Origin: Nannocystis pusilla
GTDB taxonomy: Bacteria > Myxococcota_A > Polyangia > Nannocystales > Nannocystaceae
Direction: 5' to 3'
Length of the DNA stretch: 64,000 nt
Assembly (NCBI RefSeq): GCF_026626665.1
Contig: NZ_JAPNKE010000002.1
Location: 9,196,001 to 9,260,000, forward strand
The position numbers were made by a program, and so were the translations under genes. The notes beneath the pieces were generated by a model, which saw only the letters and a program-made list of their open reading frames with translations, made no database searches and was not told the DNA's origin. This document shows positions 25,626 to 33,555 of the stretch, piece after piece; the first letter of the stretch is position 1; each line of letters starts with the position of its first letter.

Positions 25626-25669
25626 GGAGCATGTTCTCAAGGACATGCTCCCGAGAGCATGTCCTCAGG
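25621..25669. terminator. Nested hairpin covering the stop codons of two convergent genes
   Basis: An outer stem CCTGAGGA (25621-25628) pairs with TCCTCAGG (25662-25669). Inside it, GAGCATGT (25627-25634) can pair with ACATGCTC (25643-25650), and another CATG half-site follows. The PhoD TGA (25623-25625) and the opposing TGA (25665-25667) are both in the outer arms. It belongs to the palindrome family and should terminate in both directions. Confidence 0.75.
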
Positions 25670-26312
25670 AGAAGGTGACGAGCTCGGTGGCGGCGCCGAG
25701 GCCGTGCAGCAGCTCGCGGTAGTAGGCGGCGGTGGCGGCGGCGAGGCCGGGCAGCTGGCTGGTGCCCCAGACGATCGACAGGGTGCGGCGGGTGCCGGGG
25801 TGGGTCTTGGTGCGCTGCGAGTCCTTGACCGGGCCGGCGCACGGGCCCTCGGCGTCCAGCAGCGAGACCAGGCCGCCGATGTCGATGACCTGGCCGCTGG
25901 CGTTGAACACGTAGCTGGTGCCCATGGGGGGCACGCCGACAGAATAAGGAGGGACCGCGCGGTCGGTGTCGACGACGCTGATCGGCAGGCCGCTGTGGAG
26001 CGAGGCGACGTTGCAGGCGTCGACCGCGGCGTTGATGCTGCCGAGGCTGCCGTCGCCGGCCGCCTTGAGCAGGTACTCCGAGGCGGGCTTGCTGCGCCCG
26101 GTCGGCTTGAAGCCGGCCTTGCGCAGCAGGTCGCGGACGGCGGCGCGGACGCGGTCGTCGGGGCGCGGGAGCGGCGTGGCTGTCCCCAGGGACAGGCCCG
26201 CCTGCAGCGCCGCCGACGTCGGGAGCTCACCGAGCTCGCGGCCGAAGTCGGTCGTGAACGCCACGAAGTCGACGAGAGGCAGCAGTGGTTGCAGCGAAGG
26301 GTCGGTCTGCAT
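25665..26312 (-). CDS. B3/B4 tRNA-binding-domain protein
   Basis: The 215-residue protein matches the B3/B4 editing domain that is part of phenylalanyl-tRNA synthetase beta and also occurs alone. Visible blocks are SINAAVDACNVASLHSGLPIS and ISVVDTD, then an RRTLSIVWGT strand near the C-terminus. Free-standing members are proposed to deacylate mischarged tRNA or bind modified amino acids. The start at 26312 gives the usual length. A CTGTCC-CCAG-GGACAG palindrome lies in the coding sequence at about 26188. It is divergent from the molybdoenzyme operon with 50 bases between starts. Confidence 0.82.
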   Translation of the reverse strand: MQTDPSLQPLLPLVDFVAFTTDFGRELGELPTSAALQAGLSLGTATPLPRPDDRVRAAVRDLLRKAGFKPTGRSKPASEYLLKAAGDGSLGSINAAVDACNVASLHSGLPISVVDTDRAVPPYSVGVPPMGTSYVFNASGQVIDIGGLVSLLDAEGPCAGPVKDSQRTKTHPGTRRTLSIVWGTSQLPGLAAATAAYYRELLHGLGAATELVTFS

Positions 26313-26362
26313 GCAGCGGGCGGGAGTATACGCGGTCCGGGCGCCGTGGTACCGTGGGCCTG

Positions 26363-26995
26363 ATGTCCGATCGGGCTGGCATTACCCGTCGCGGGCTCTT
26401 CCGCGGCATCGGCACCGCGGGCCTGCTCGCCGGCTGCAAGCCGAGCGAGCGCCCGCCCACCACCACCGACGATCCCGGCGGCGCGGCCGGGCCCGGCGCC
26501 GGCGAGGCCGCGCTCGGGCCGGGTCCGGCGCCGCTGGCCTTCACGCTCAACGGCGAGGCCAAGACCGTCGAGGTCGCGCCGCACGTCACCTTGCTGGCGG
26601 CGCTGCGCGAGCAGCTGCGCGTCACCGGCACCAAGGTCGTGTGCGACCGCGGGGCCTGCGGCGCCTGCACGGTGCTGATCGACGGCGTGGCGCGCAACAG
26701 CTGCATGACGCTGGCGCACGACGTCGCCGGCGCGGCGGTGACGACGGTCGAGGGCCTGGCGAGCGGCGGCAAGCTGTCGGTGCTGCAGCAGGCGTTCATC
26801 CGCCACGACGCGCTGCAGTGCGGGTTCTGCACCTCGGGCATGTTGATGTCGTGCCAGGGGCTGCTCGAGCGGTCGCGCGGGCAGAAGCTCGCGCGCGAGG
26901 ACGTCGAGGCGGCGATCGCCGGCAACCTGTGCCGCTGCGGCACCTATCCGAACGTGGTGGCGGCGGTGCTCGACGCCGCCGGAGGGAGCGCGTAG
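26363..26995 (+). CDS. 2Fe-2S subunit of a xanthine-dehydrogenase-type molybdoenzyme, Tat-exported
   Basis: The 210-residue subunit passes electrons from the molybdenum centre. The plant-type cluster motif CDRGACGAC...C and the C-terminal helical-domain motif CGFC...CRCG supply the eight cysteines for two 2Fe-2S clusters. The N-terminus is a twin-arginine signal (TRRGLFRGIG) ending in LLAGC at Cys25, so the complex is expected outside the cytoplasmic membrane and lipid anchored. Proline/glycine-rich linker sequence separates the anchor from the fold. It is the first gene of a three-gene operon, and the molybdenum subunit starts three bases after its stop. Confidence 0.94.
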   Translation: MSDRAGITRRGLFRGIGTAGLLAGCKPSERPPTTTDDPGGAAGPGAGEAALGPGPAPLAFTLNGEAKTVEVAPHVTLLAALREQLRVTGTKVVCDRGACGACTVLIDGVARNSCMTLAHDVAGAAVTTVEGLASGGKLSVLQQAFIRHDALQCGFCTSGMLMSCQGLLERSRGQKLAREDVEAAIAGNLCRCGTYPNVVAAVLDAAGGSA

Positions 26996-26997
26996 CC

Positions 26998-29340
26998 GTG
27001 CCGGACGATCAGAGGGTCACGCTCAAGGTCGGGTTCGCCGAGCAGCTGCGCGACATCGAGGTCCAGCTGCCGGCGGGCGAGCCGAAGCCGTGGGACGCGC
27101 GCAGCGAGCTCAAGGTGGTCGGCAAGCCGCACCCGCGCGTCGAGGCGCCGCTCAAGGTCTCGGGCGCGGCGAAGTACACCCACGACATCGTGCCGCCGAA
27201 CGCGTTGTGGGCGGCGGTGCTGCGCAGCCCGCACCCGTGCGCGGTGGTCGAGTCGATCGACGTCGCGCCGGCGCAGTCGCAGCCGGGGGTGTCGGCCGTG
27301 CTGGCGCTGGTGAAGCCCGGCGAGCGGGTGATCTTCGCCGGCCAGGACATCGCCGCGGTGGCCGCGAAGACGCCGGAGCAGGCCGAGGCGGCGCTGCGGG
27401 CGATCGCCGTCGGCTACAAGACGGAGCCGTTCGTGGTCGACACCGCGGCGGCGATGCAGGACGGCGCGCCGCTGGTCCACCGCGGCAAGGTCACCGAGCG
27501 CAGCACCGAGGGCGACGAGCCGGGCGCGGGCGGCAGCGCGGGCCAGCGCGGCAACGTCCGCACCTCGCCGTCGATGAAGAAGGGCGACGCGAAGAAGGGC
27601 CTGCGCATGGCCAAGGTCTCGCACGAGGCGACGTACACCACGCAGGTGCACACGCACTCGGCGCTCGAGACTCACAGCATCGTCGTGCAGTGGGACGGGC
27701 CCAAGCAGGCCACGGTGTGGTGCTCGACGCAGGGCATCTTCAGCGTGCGCGACGAGTTCGCCGAGGTGTTCGAGCTCAAGCCGGCCGACGTGCACGTGCA
27801 CACCGACTTCCTCGGCGGCGGCTTCGGGGCCAAGTTCGGCGCCTCGGCCCCGGGCTCGCGCATGGGCTTCATCGCCGGCGAGCTGGCGCGCAAGGCCGGC
27901 GCGCCGGTGCGGCTCTTGCTCGACCGCAAGGAGGAGCACCTGTGCACCGGCAACCGGCCCGACTCGCGCCAGCACGTGAAGATCGGGGCCAGCGCCGACG
28001 GCAAGCTGACGGCGATCCACGTGGTCGCCCACGGGTCGGCGGGCATCGGCACCGGCGCGGGGGTCGGGCGCAACGCGTTCGGCATCTACTCGCGCTGCCC
28101 GAACGTGCTGGTCGAGAGCCACGACGTGTTCACCCACGCCGGGCCTGGCACGGCCATGCGCGCGCCGGGGCACCCGCAGGGGGCGTTCGCGCTCGAGCTG
28201 GCGATCGACGAGCTGGCCAAGAAGCTGAAGATCGATCCGCTCGACCTGCGCCTGTCGCACGACGAGCACCCGGTGCGGCGCCACCAGTTCGAGCTCGGCC
28301 GCAAGCAGTTCGGCTGGGACGCCGGCCGCAAGCAGGCGGCGGCGCTGCGCGACAAGCAGGCCCGGGTGCGCCGCGGCTTCGGCGTGGCCGCGTCGATCTG
28401 GGGCGACTTCGGCCGCGGCAAGGCGGTCGTCGCCACCGTCAGCGTCCTCCGCGACGGCAGCGTCGAGGTCAAGAACGGCCTGCAGGACATCGGCGGCGGC
28501 ATCACCACGGTGGTCGCGCAGGTGGTCGCCGAGGTGCTGCAGCGCCCCGTCGAGGCCGTACGCGTGCGCCTCGGCGACAGCGAGCTCGGGCCGTCGGTCG
28601 GCAGCGGCGGCAGCGTGACCACGGCCAGCGTGACGCCGGCGGTGCGCGCGGCGGCCGAGGGGGTCAAGACCCAGCTGACGGCGCTCGCGGCCAAGCAGCT
28701 CGGGCGCAAGCCGGAGGAAGTGACCTGGTCCGAAGGACAGGCGCGCGCCGGCAGCAAGTCGATCGCGTGGGCCGAGCTGTGCAAGAAGATCGAGGGCGAG
28801 GCGGTGGTCGCCACCGGCACCCGGCCCGAGACGTACGGCGCCTATCCGGTCAAGTTCATGGGCGGCAACAGCTACCAGATCGCCGGGGTCCAGTTCGCCG
28901 AGGTGCGCGTCGACACCTGGACCGGCGTGGTCGGGGTGGAGCGGGTGCTGGCGGTCCACGACTGCGGCAAGGTGATGAACCCGCTGACCGCCCGCTCGCA
29001 GGTGCAGGGCGGGGTGATCCTCGGCACCAGCTACGCGCTGACCGAGCAGCGCGTCATGGACCGCGTGCGCGGGGTGATGCTGAACCCCAACCTCGAGACC
29101 TACAAGATCGCCGGCGCGCGCGACGTGCCGCGCGAGATCGACGTGGTGTTCACGCCGGTCGACACCGGCGCCAACAACACCGGGGCGATCGGCATCGGCG
29201 AGCCGTCGACGATCCCCACCGCCGCGGCGATCGCCTGCGCCGTCCACGACGCGCTCGGCGTGGCCGTCCGCGACCTCCCGCTCACCCCCGACCGCGTGCT
29301 CGCGGCGCTCGGCGCGGTGCCGACCCGCGGAGGCGGCTGA
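26998..29340 (+). CDS. Molybdopterin-binding large subunit of xanthine-dehydrogenase family oxidoreductase
   Basis: The 780-residue subunit binds the molybdenum cofactor and hydroxylates an aldehyde or heterocyclic substrate. Family blocks are PRVEAPLKVSGAAKYTHDI, the DFLGGGFGAKFG loop, AMRAPGHPQ in place of the common RAPG...P pattern, and GIGEPSTIPTAAAI with the catalytic Glu near the end. The GTG at 26998 is chosen because GGAGGG lies 11 bases upstream and the preceding stop leaves no room. An insertion rich in Gly/Ser/Lys at about residues 165-200 is unusual. No signal peptide is present, so it would be carried out with the Tat-signal subunit. A TGGTCC-GAA-GGACAGG palindrome is embedded near 28729. 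Confidence 0.95.
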   Translation: MPDDQRVTLKVGFAEQLRDIEVQLPAGEPKPWDARSELKVVGKPHPRVEAPLKVSGAAKYTHDIVPPNALWAAVLRSPHPCAVVESIDVAPAQSQPGVSAVLALVKPGERVIFAGQDIAAVAAKTPEQAEAALRAIAVGYKTEPFVVDTAAAMQDGAPLVHRGKVTERSTEGDEPGAGGSAGQRGNVRTSPSMKKGDAKKGLRMAKVSHEATYTTQVHTHSALETHSIVVQWDGPKQATVWCSTQGIFSVRDEFAEVFELKPADVHVHTDFLGGGFGAKFGASAPGSRMGFIAGELARKAGAPVRLLLDRKEEHLCTGNRPDSRQHVKIGASADGKLTAIHVVAHGSAGIGTGAGVGRNAFGIYSRCPNVLVESHDVFTHAGPGTAMRAPGHPQGAFALELAIDELAKKLKIDPLDLRLSHDEHPVRRHQFELGRKQFGWDAGRKQAAALRDKQARVRRGFGVAASIWGDFGRGKAVVATVSVLRDGSVEVKNGLQDIGGGITTVVAQVVAEVLQRPVEAVRVRLGDSELGPSVGSGGSVTTASVTPAVRAAAEGVKTQLTALAAKQLGRKPEEVTWSEGQARAGSKSIAWAELCKKIEGEAVVATGTRPETYGAYPVKFMGGNSYQIAGVQFAEVRVDTWTGVVGVERVLAVHDCGKVMNPLTARSQVQGGVILGTSYALTEQRVMDRVRGVMLNPNLETYKIAGARDVPREIDVVFTPVDTGANNTGAIGIGEPSTIPTAAAIACAVHDALGVAVRDLPLTPDRVLAALGAVPTRGGG

Positions 29341-29398
29341 CCGGCTGACCTCCGAGGTTACCTTCGGGACATGTCCTCTCGAACATGATGGAAAGACC

Positions 29399-30400
29399 AT
29401 GCAACCGTTCGTGCTGAGCCGCCCCAAGACCCTGGCCGAGGCCGCCGAGCTGGCGAGCGCGCGCCCGCAGGACAGCGCGCTGCGGGCCGGGGGCATCGAC
29501 CTCATCGACCGCATGAAGGAGGGCCTGGAGGCGCCGGCGCGGCTGGTCGAGCTGCGCTGGCTGGGTGAGGCGGACCGCGAGGTCATGCGCGCGCTCGGGC
29601 CCGAGGGCGACGGCGTGCAGGTCGGCGCCCTGGTGACGCTGGCGCAGCTGGCGGCGCACGAGGGCTTCGGCGAGGCCCACGCGGCGCTGCGCGAGGCGGC
29701 CGGCTCGGCGGCGACGCCGACGATCCGCAACGCCGCGACGCTCGGCGGCAACCTGCTGCAGCGGCCGCGCTGCTGGTACTTCCGCCACGCCGATCTGGTG
29801 TGTTTAAAGGGCGGCTCCGCCTGCCTGGCGGTGTCGGGGGAGAACAAGTTCCACGCGATCCTCGGCGGCGGGCCGAGCTTCATCGTCCATCCGTCGACTC
29901 TGGCGTGCGCGCTGACGGCTCTCGACGCGCGGGTGGAGATCCGCGGGGCCTCGCCGCGCACGCTGCCGCTCGCCGAGCTGTTCGTGACGCCGAAGCAGGA
30001 CGCGAAGCGCGAGCACGCGCTGCAGCCGGGCGAGGTGCTGGTGCGGGCGATCTTGCCGAAGCCGGGGCCGGAGCAGCGCTCGGGCTACGCGGCGGTCAAG
30101 GAGAAGCAGTCGCACGACTGGCCGCTGGCGGAGGCCGCGGTAAAGATGTCCCTTCAGTCAGGTGTGATGACGGACGTGCGCGTGGCCCTCGGCCACGTGG
30201 CGCCGATCCCCTGGCGCAGCCGCGAGGCCGAGGCGGTGCTCGAGGGCAAGCCGCCGAGCGAGGCGCTGTTCGCCGCGGCCGCCAAGGCGGCGCTGGCCGA
30301 GGCGAAGCCGCTGCGCGACAACGCCTACAAAATTCCGCTGGCCCAGGGGCTGCTCCGCGAGGTGCTGCACCGCGTCGCCGGCGTGCCGCTCCCGGAGTGA
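29399..30400 (+). CDS. FAD-binding subunit of the xanthine-dehydrogenase-type complex
   Basis: The 333-residue protein has the FAD-binding PCMH-like fold of molybdopterin dehydrogenases: LRAGGIDLIDRMK, then the flavin loop TPTIRNAATLGGNLLQRPRCWYF, and the C-terminal CO-dehydrogenase-flavoprotein domain. It passes electrons from the 2Fe-2S subunit to an external acceptor. It follows the large subunit after 58 bases that carry a GGGACATGTCC palindrome, an unusual spacer inside an operon. A rare TTA codon in GTTTAAAG occurs at 29804-29806. The substrate of the complex is not deducible from sequence. Confidence 0.93.
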   Translation: MQPFVLSRPKTLAEAAELASARPQDSALRAGGIDLIDRMKEGLEAPARLVELRWLGEADREVMRALGPEGDGVQVGALVTLAQLAAHEGFGEAHAALREAAGSAATPTIRNAATLGGNLLQRPRCWYFRHADLVCLKGGSACLAVSGENKFHAILGGGPSFIVHPSTLACALTALDARVEIRGASPRTLPLAELFVTPKQDAKREHALQPGEVLVRAILPKPGPEQRSGYAAVKEKQSHDWPLAEAAVKMSLQSGVMTDVRVALGHVAPIPWRSREAEAVLEGKPPSEALFAAAAKAALAEAKPLRDNAYKIPLAQGLLREVLHRVAGVPLPE

Positions 30401-30417
30401 GAGAAAGCGAGCCCGCC

Positions 30418-30638
30418 ATGCCGACTTTTCTGCGCGTCGTCGACCCCGACCAGCCGGTCTGCCGCCACCTGCGGACCAAGGCGATGCACGTGTACGGGCG
30501 CGACACGCCCGACGCGTTCAGCACCAGCCGCTCGAGCACTATCACTGCCTGCGCACGCAGTTCGTGACCGGCCCCGACGGCGGCCTCAGCGTGCCGGAGA
30601 GCTGCGCCGAGGGGCGCGAGTGCTTCGAGCGGCGCTGA
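30418..30638 (+). CDS. Small conserved cysteine-containing protein, frameshifted
   Basis: Read from the ATG at 30418 and corrected by one base near 30527-30531, this gives about 73 residues with CRHLRTKAMHVYG, a central HYHCLRTQ and C-terminal SCAEGRECFE. The four-cysteine pattern suggests a small metal-binding or disulfide protein. I recall similar small proteins from deltaproteobacteria but cannot name the family. As written, the first frame stops at 30567. It follows the molybdoenzyme operon by 17 bases and may be part of it. One C missing from an AGC-CCG-CTC string would explain the break. Confidence 0.65.
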
Positions 30639-30840
30639 GGCGACGCGGGGCACGCGACTGGGCGGCAACGGGGCGAAGCCACCACGCGAGCGCCTCGTCG
30701 ACCATCTGTCTGAAGAGACAGCTACGGGCGCGTCAGGGCGTGAGTGAGGAAGCGCGGCCGCGCGGCGTCGGCCCGCGGCTGCTCGAAGGGGCAGGTCGTG
30801 GCGCGCCGGGACTTGGGGTCGAGAGACAGGTCGCGGCGCC
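30639..30840. other. Intergenic stretch with a CTGTCTGAAGAGACAG palindrome
   Basis: No gene is seen. The palindrome CTGTCT-GAAG-AGACAG at about 30704-30721 is one of the few members with a different but symmetrical arm change, which suggests that selection or compensatory change keeps the stem paired. Confidence 0.5.
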
Positions 30841-31167
30841 TCAGAATTCGGCGTTGGCGATGACGATCAGCAGCAGCAGCTCGGCGCCCGCCAGCAGCGT
30901 GGCGAGCAGCGCGAGGGCCACGCCCGGGCGCGAGGGGCCGCTCAGGTGGCGCCAGACCGCGGCCAGGCCCATGGGCAGCGCCAGCGGGACGCACAGCAGG
31001 CTGAGCTCGAGCAGCGACGAGGCGATGTCGGCGGCGAGGCCGGTGCCGCGGACGAAGTCATCGAGAAGGAGCCGCAGGCCGAGCGCGAGCAGGGGCATCA
31101 CCGCGAGCACCGCCGACGCGGTGGACAGGCGCGAGCGCGTGGCGGGCGGTGACGGGTCGGCGGGCAT
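30841..31167 (-). CDS. Small integral membrane protein, three predicted helices
   Basis: The 108-residue protein has three hydrophobic segments (about residues 18-38, 48-75 and 82-105), with a short basic N-terminus and a brief cytoplasmic loop (WRHLSGPSRPG). The start at 31167 begins MPADPSPP. No family is recognised. Similar proteins are commonly annotated only as membrane proteins. The downstream 200 bases hold only a palindrome. Confidence 0.7.
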   Translation of the reverse strand: MPADPSPPATRSRLSTASAVLAVMPLLALGLRLLLDDFVRGTGLAADIASSLLELSLLCVPLALPMGLAAVWRHLSGPSRPGVALALLATLLAGAELLLLIVIANAEF

Positions 31168-31202
31168 GGGACGATGACAGCACATCGGCGGCCGCGCGGC
31201 GA

Positions 31203-31472
31203 TCAGGAGGCGTCGCCGCTGCGGCCCTCGTAGGCGGCGATGCGATCCTCCAGGACGCGCTCCATCGCCGCGAACGCGCCGGCGGCGTCGCCCTGGCGCC
31301 GGCGCACGGCCGCGAGGGTGAGCTTGAGGCCCGAGTCGTCGATCAGGCCGGAGCGCTGGTAGTGCGGCCCGAGAGCCGCGAGGCCGTCGTCGACGAGGTC
31401 GAGGGCGCGCACGAGGTCGCCGCTGCCGGCAGCGGCGCGAGCCTCGGCCAGCGACTCGACGGCGATCCGCAT
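31203..31472 (-). CDS. Small helical (TPR-like) protein
   Basis: The 89-residue protein is helical throughout with two TPR-like helix pairs (ARAAAGSGDLVRALDLVDDGL and RRRQGDAAGAFAAMERVLEDRI). It starts at ATG 31472, or possibly at GTG 31490 which adds six residues. It is divergent from the PhzF gene and lies 35 bases upstream of the membrane protein on the same strand, so the two may be co-transcribed. The function is unknown. Confidence 0.65.
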   Translation of the reverse strand: MRIAVESLAEARAAAGSGDLVRALDLVDDGLAALGPHYQRSGLIDDSGLKLTLAAVRRRQGDAAGAFAAMERVLEDRIAAYEGRSGDAS

Positions 31473-31535
31473 GGGCGAACGGGAGTCCACGCCCTCAGTA
31501 TGACGGCCCGCGGGGGCTCCGGTACATTGACCCGC

Positions 31536-32372
31536 GTGACCGAGATCGCCTGCTTCCACGTCGACGCCTTCACCGACCGCCGCTTCGCCGGCAATCCGGC
31601 CGCGGTGTGCCCTCTGCGGGCGTGGCTGCCCGACGCGACGATGCAGCAGATCGCGGCCGAGAACGCGCTGCCGGAGACGGCTTTCTACGTGCCGCGCCCC
31701 GGTACGGACGACTTCGACCTGCGCTGGTTCACCCCCGAGGTCGAGGTCGATCTCTGCGGACATGCCACCCTCGCCGCCGCCTTCGTCCACTCGCGCCTGC
31801 GCGCCGGCGCGCCGACCCACATGCGCTTCTGGACGCTGTCCGGTCCGCTCGCGGTCGCCCGCGTCGGCGAGGAGTTCACGCTCGACTTCCCGGCGCGCCC
31901 ACCTGTCCCACAGGACATGTCCGGAGAGGTGGTCGCGGCGCTCGGTCGGCGGCCGCTCGAGCTGCTGACGTCGCGCGACCTGGTGGCGGTGTTCGCCAGC
32001 GCGGCGGAGGTCCGCGCGCTGCGGCCCGACATGGCGGCGCTGAGCCGGCTGTCCGGGGTGTTCGCGGTGATCGCCACGGCGCCGGGCGGCGAACCCGACG
32101 CGGACGTGGACTTCGTGTCGCGCTTCTTCGCGCCGGTGCAGGGGATCCCCGAAGACCCGGTGACGGGCTCGGCCCACTGCACGCTGACGCCGCTGTGGAG
32201 CGAACGCCTCGGCAAGTCGCAGCTCCGCGCCCGCCAGGTGTCCCGCCGCGGCGGCGAGCTGCGGTGCGAACTGGCGGGTGAGCGGGTGCTCATCACCGGC
32301 CGCGCGGTGCTGGTCAAGTCGGGGACGTTCTATCTGGAGGACGAGGCTGTTCTGAGGGACATGTCGATGTAG
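31536..32372 (+). CDS. PhzF family isomerase/epimerase
   Basis: The 278-residue protein has the PhzF signature at the start (VDAFTDRRFAGNPAAVC), the catalytic glutamate in LPETAF (Glu47) and the DLCGHATLAAA block. Near the C-terminus it has GIPEDPVTGSAHC. PhzF proteins are cofactor-free isomerases. Only phenazine producers use them for phenazines and no other phenazine gene is nearby, so the substrate is unknown. GTG at 31536 is preferred because the family starts just before the VDAFTDR block; ATG at 31500 is an alternative. The last codons and stop lie in a palindrome run. Confidence 0.92.
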   Translation: MTEIACFHVDAFTDRRFAGNPAAVCPLRAWLPDATMQQIAAENALPETAFYVPRPGTDDFDLRWFTPEVEVDLCGHATLAAAFVHSRLRAGAPTHMRFWTLSGPLAVARVGEEFTLDFPARPPVPQDMSGEVVAALGRRPLELLTSRDLVAVFASAAEVRALRPDMAALSRLSGVFAVIATAPGGEPDADVDFVSRFFAPVQGIPEDPVTGSAHCTLTPLWSERLGKSQLRARQVSRRGGELRCELAGERVLITGRAVLVKSGTFYLEDEAVLRDMSM

Positions 32373-32396
32373 ACATGGCCTGTGGGACAGTTGATG
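32349..32396. repeat. Palindrome run over the PhzF stop codon
   Basis: CTGTTCTGAGGGACATGTCGATGTAGACATGG contains CTGTTC/GGACATGTC/GACATGG half-sites, followed by CCTGTGGGACAG. The TAG stop at 32370-32372 is inside the run. Confidence 0.6.
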
Positions 32397-32440
32397 GCGG
32401 ACGTTCGAGAGGGGCGGGAAAGGCGCGAGCGGCGTAAACT

Positions 32441-32471
32441 TTGACTACTCGGAAGAATGAGTGGACATAGT
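32441..32471 (+). promoter_or_regulatory. Promoter-like island between convergent genes
   Basis: TTGACT at 32441-32446 and CATAGT at 32466-32471 are separated by 19 bases in a locally AT-rich patch (GTAAACTTTGACTACTCGG). An AGGAG ribosome site and ATG (32488) follow directly. It points into the 3' end of the convergent ATP-grasp gene, so it would drive an antisense or relic transcript. Confidence 0.35.
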
Positions 32472-32487
32472 TTTTAGGAGACGTGAG

Positions 32488-32592
32488 ATGGGCAGAGCGC
32501 TTCGTCCGTCCGCTGCTCGAAGAAGTGTCATGATCCTGTCTCGCGGGACAGGCGCTCGGCGAGGCGGCGCCACAGCGGGCGCGGGGCGATGA
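32488..32592 (+). CDS. Possible 34-residue leader or relic peptide
   Basis: ATG at 32488 is preceded by AGGAG with a seven-base gap and gives a 34-residue basic peptide beginning MGRALRPSAARRSV. It runs antisense to the end of the ATP-grasp gene and across a palindrome. It could be the 5' remnant of a lost gene that kept its promoter. Evidence is only the ribosome site and the upstream promoter-like pair. Confidence 0.25.
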   Translation: MGRALRPSAARRSVMILSRGTGARRGGATAGAGR

Positions 32593-33529
32593 AGCTCAGG
32601 CCGGAGAACTGGGGGTCGCCCGGTTCGATGACGATCCACGCGCCGGACTCGAGCTGGGCGATGTCGAGGGACAGCAGCGGGGCGTCGAGGCGGGCGGCCG
32701 CGCGGCGGGCCAGCGCCAGGACCTCGGCCTCCTCGGCGGGGGACAGCGCCACGAAGTCGTGGAAGTACGGCCAGTAGTAGCCGTGAGCCAGCGGCTCGCC
32801 GCGATAAAGGAAGACGCGGTACTCGCGGGCGATCGGGACGTCGGTGGCGGCGACGCGGTGATGGCGGAGGGGAGCGAGGGTCCGCACGATCGCCCGGCCG
32901 CGGGAGTGAAACGGGCTGCGCAGCACGGCAGCCACGCGCTCGCGCAGCTCGGGGATCGTCGTAGCGACGCAGTGGCGCCAGCCGAGGTGCTTGCGCGAGA
33001 GGACGGCGCCCTTGACGAAGGCGGGCAGGCCGGCGACGGCGGCGGCGGCCTCGATGTCACGGAGATCGGTGACGACGACGCTGGTGGGAGTGAGCCCGGC
33101 GAGCCGCGGGTAGGCGCGGTCGAACTCCATCACCTGCAGGTGCGCGTCGGGGTCGTTGACGAGGTCGAGGCCGCGGGCGCGCAGGGCGGCATACACGGCG
33201 CGATAGGTGGCAGGTTCGGGGATCGTGCCGATCCACACGGCTGGCTCGCGGACGGGACGCATCGCCAGGGCGGCGATCGGGCCCAGCAAGTCGCCGCGGT
33301 GGTCGGCGTCTGGCGGCAGATGCAACGAATCGAAGCCGGCGGCCACGGCGGCGCGCGTGGAGGCGACGATGTCATCGCCGTCCTCGGGCGGCGGGTCCGG
33401 CGCCTGCGTCAACAGCAGCACGGGTTGAAAACTTATCAGCGCGGACGGCGAAGCGCGCAGTTCCTCTTCGGGAGACCGAGCGGCCGCGGCTCCATGACGA
33501 GAGATGCTCGGCGTGCGCGACCTCGTCAT
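32528..33529 (-). CDS. ATP-grasp protein of the R2K type (DUF4343-like)
   Basis: The 333-residue protein has ATP-grasp features: a lysine in a GAVLSRKHLGW segment, the EYRVFLYRGEPLAHGYYW block with the R2K-style arginine, and a C-terminal metal-binding IEPGDPQFSGL. R2K ATP-grasp ligases are proposed to modify peptides or proteins, often in phage or RiPP contexts. The N-terminal 130 residues resemble the usual R2K pre-ATP-grasp region. Its last codons (RLSRETGS) are encoded by the palindrome CCTGTC-TCGCG-GGACAGG, of which an identical 22-bp copy occurs near 57930. The start at 33529 is uncertain. Confidence 0.72.
   Translation of the reverse strand: MTRSRTPSISRHGAAAARSPEEELRASPSALISFQPVLLLTQAPDPPPEDGDDIVASTRAAVAAGFDSLHLPPDADHRGDLLGPIAALAMRPVREPAVWIGTIPEPATYRAVYAALRARGLDLVNDPDAHLQVMEFDRAYPRLAGLTPTSVVVTDLRDIEAAAAVAGLPAFVKGAVLSRKHLGWRHCVATTIPELRERVAAVLRSPFHSRGRAIVRTLAPLRHHRVAATDVPIAREYRVFLYRGEPLAHGYYWPYFHDFVALSPAEEAEVLALARRAAARLDAPLLSLDIAQLESGAWIVIEPGDPQFSGLSFIAPRPLWRRLAERLSRETGS
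32531..32552. repeat. 22-bp palindromic repeat, exact copy at 57928
   Basis: TGATCCTGTCTCGCGGGACAGG occurs here and, base for base, at 57928-57949. CCTGTC and GACAGG form the arms. Here it is inside the end of a coding sequence; at the other site it is intergenic. Confidence 0.9.
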
Positions 33530-33555
33530 CCGACTCGGCCCCTCGTGCCGCTAAA

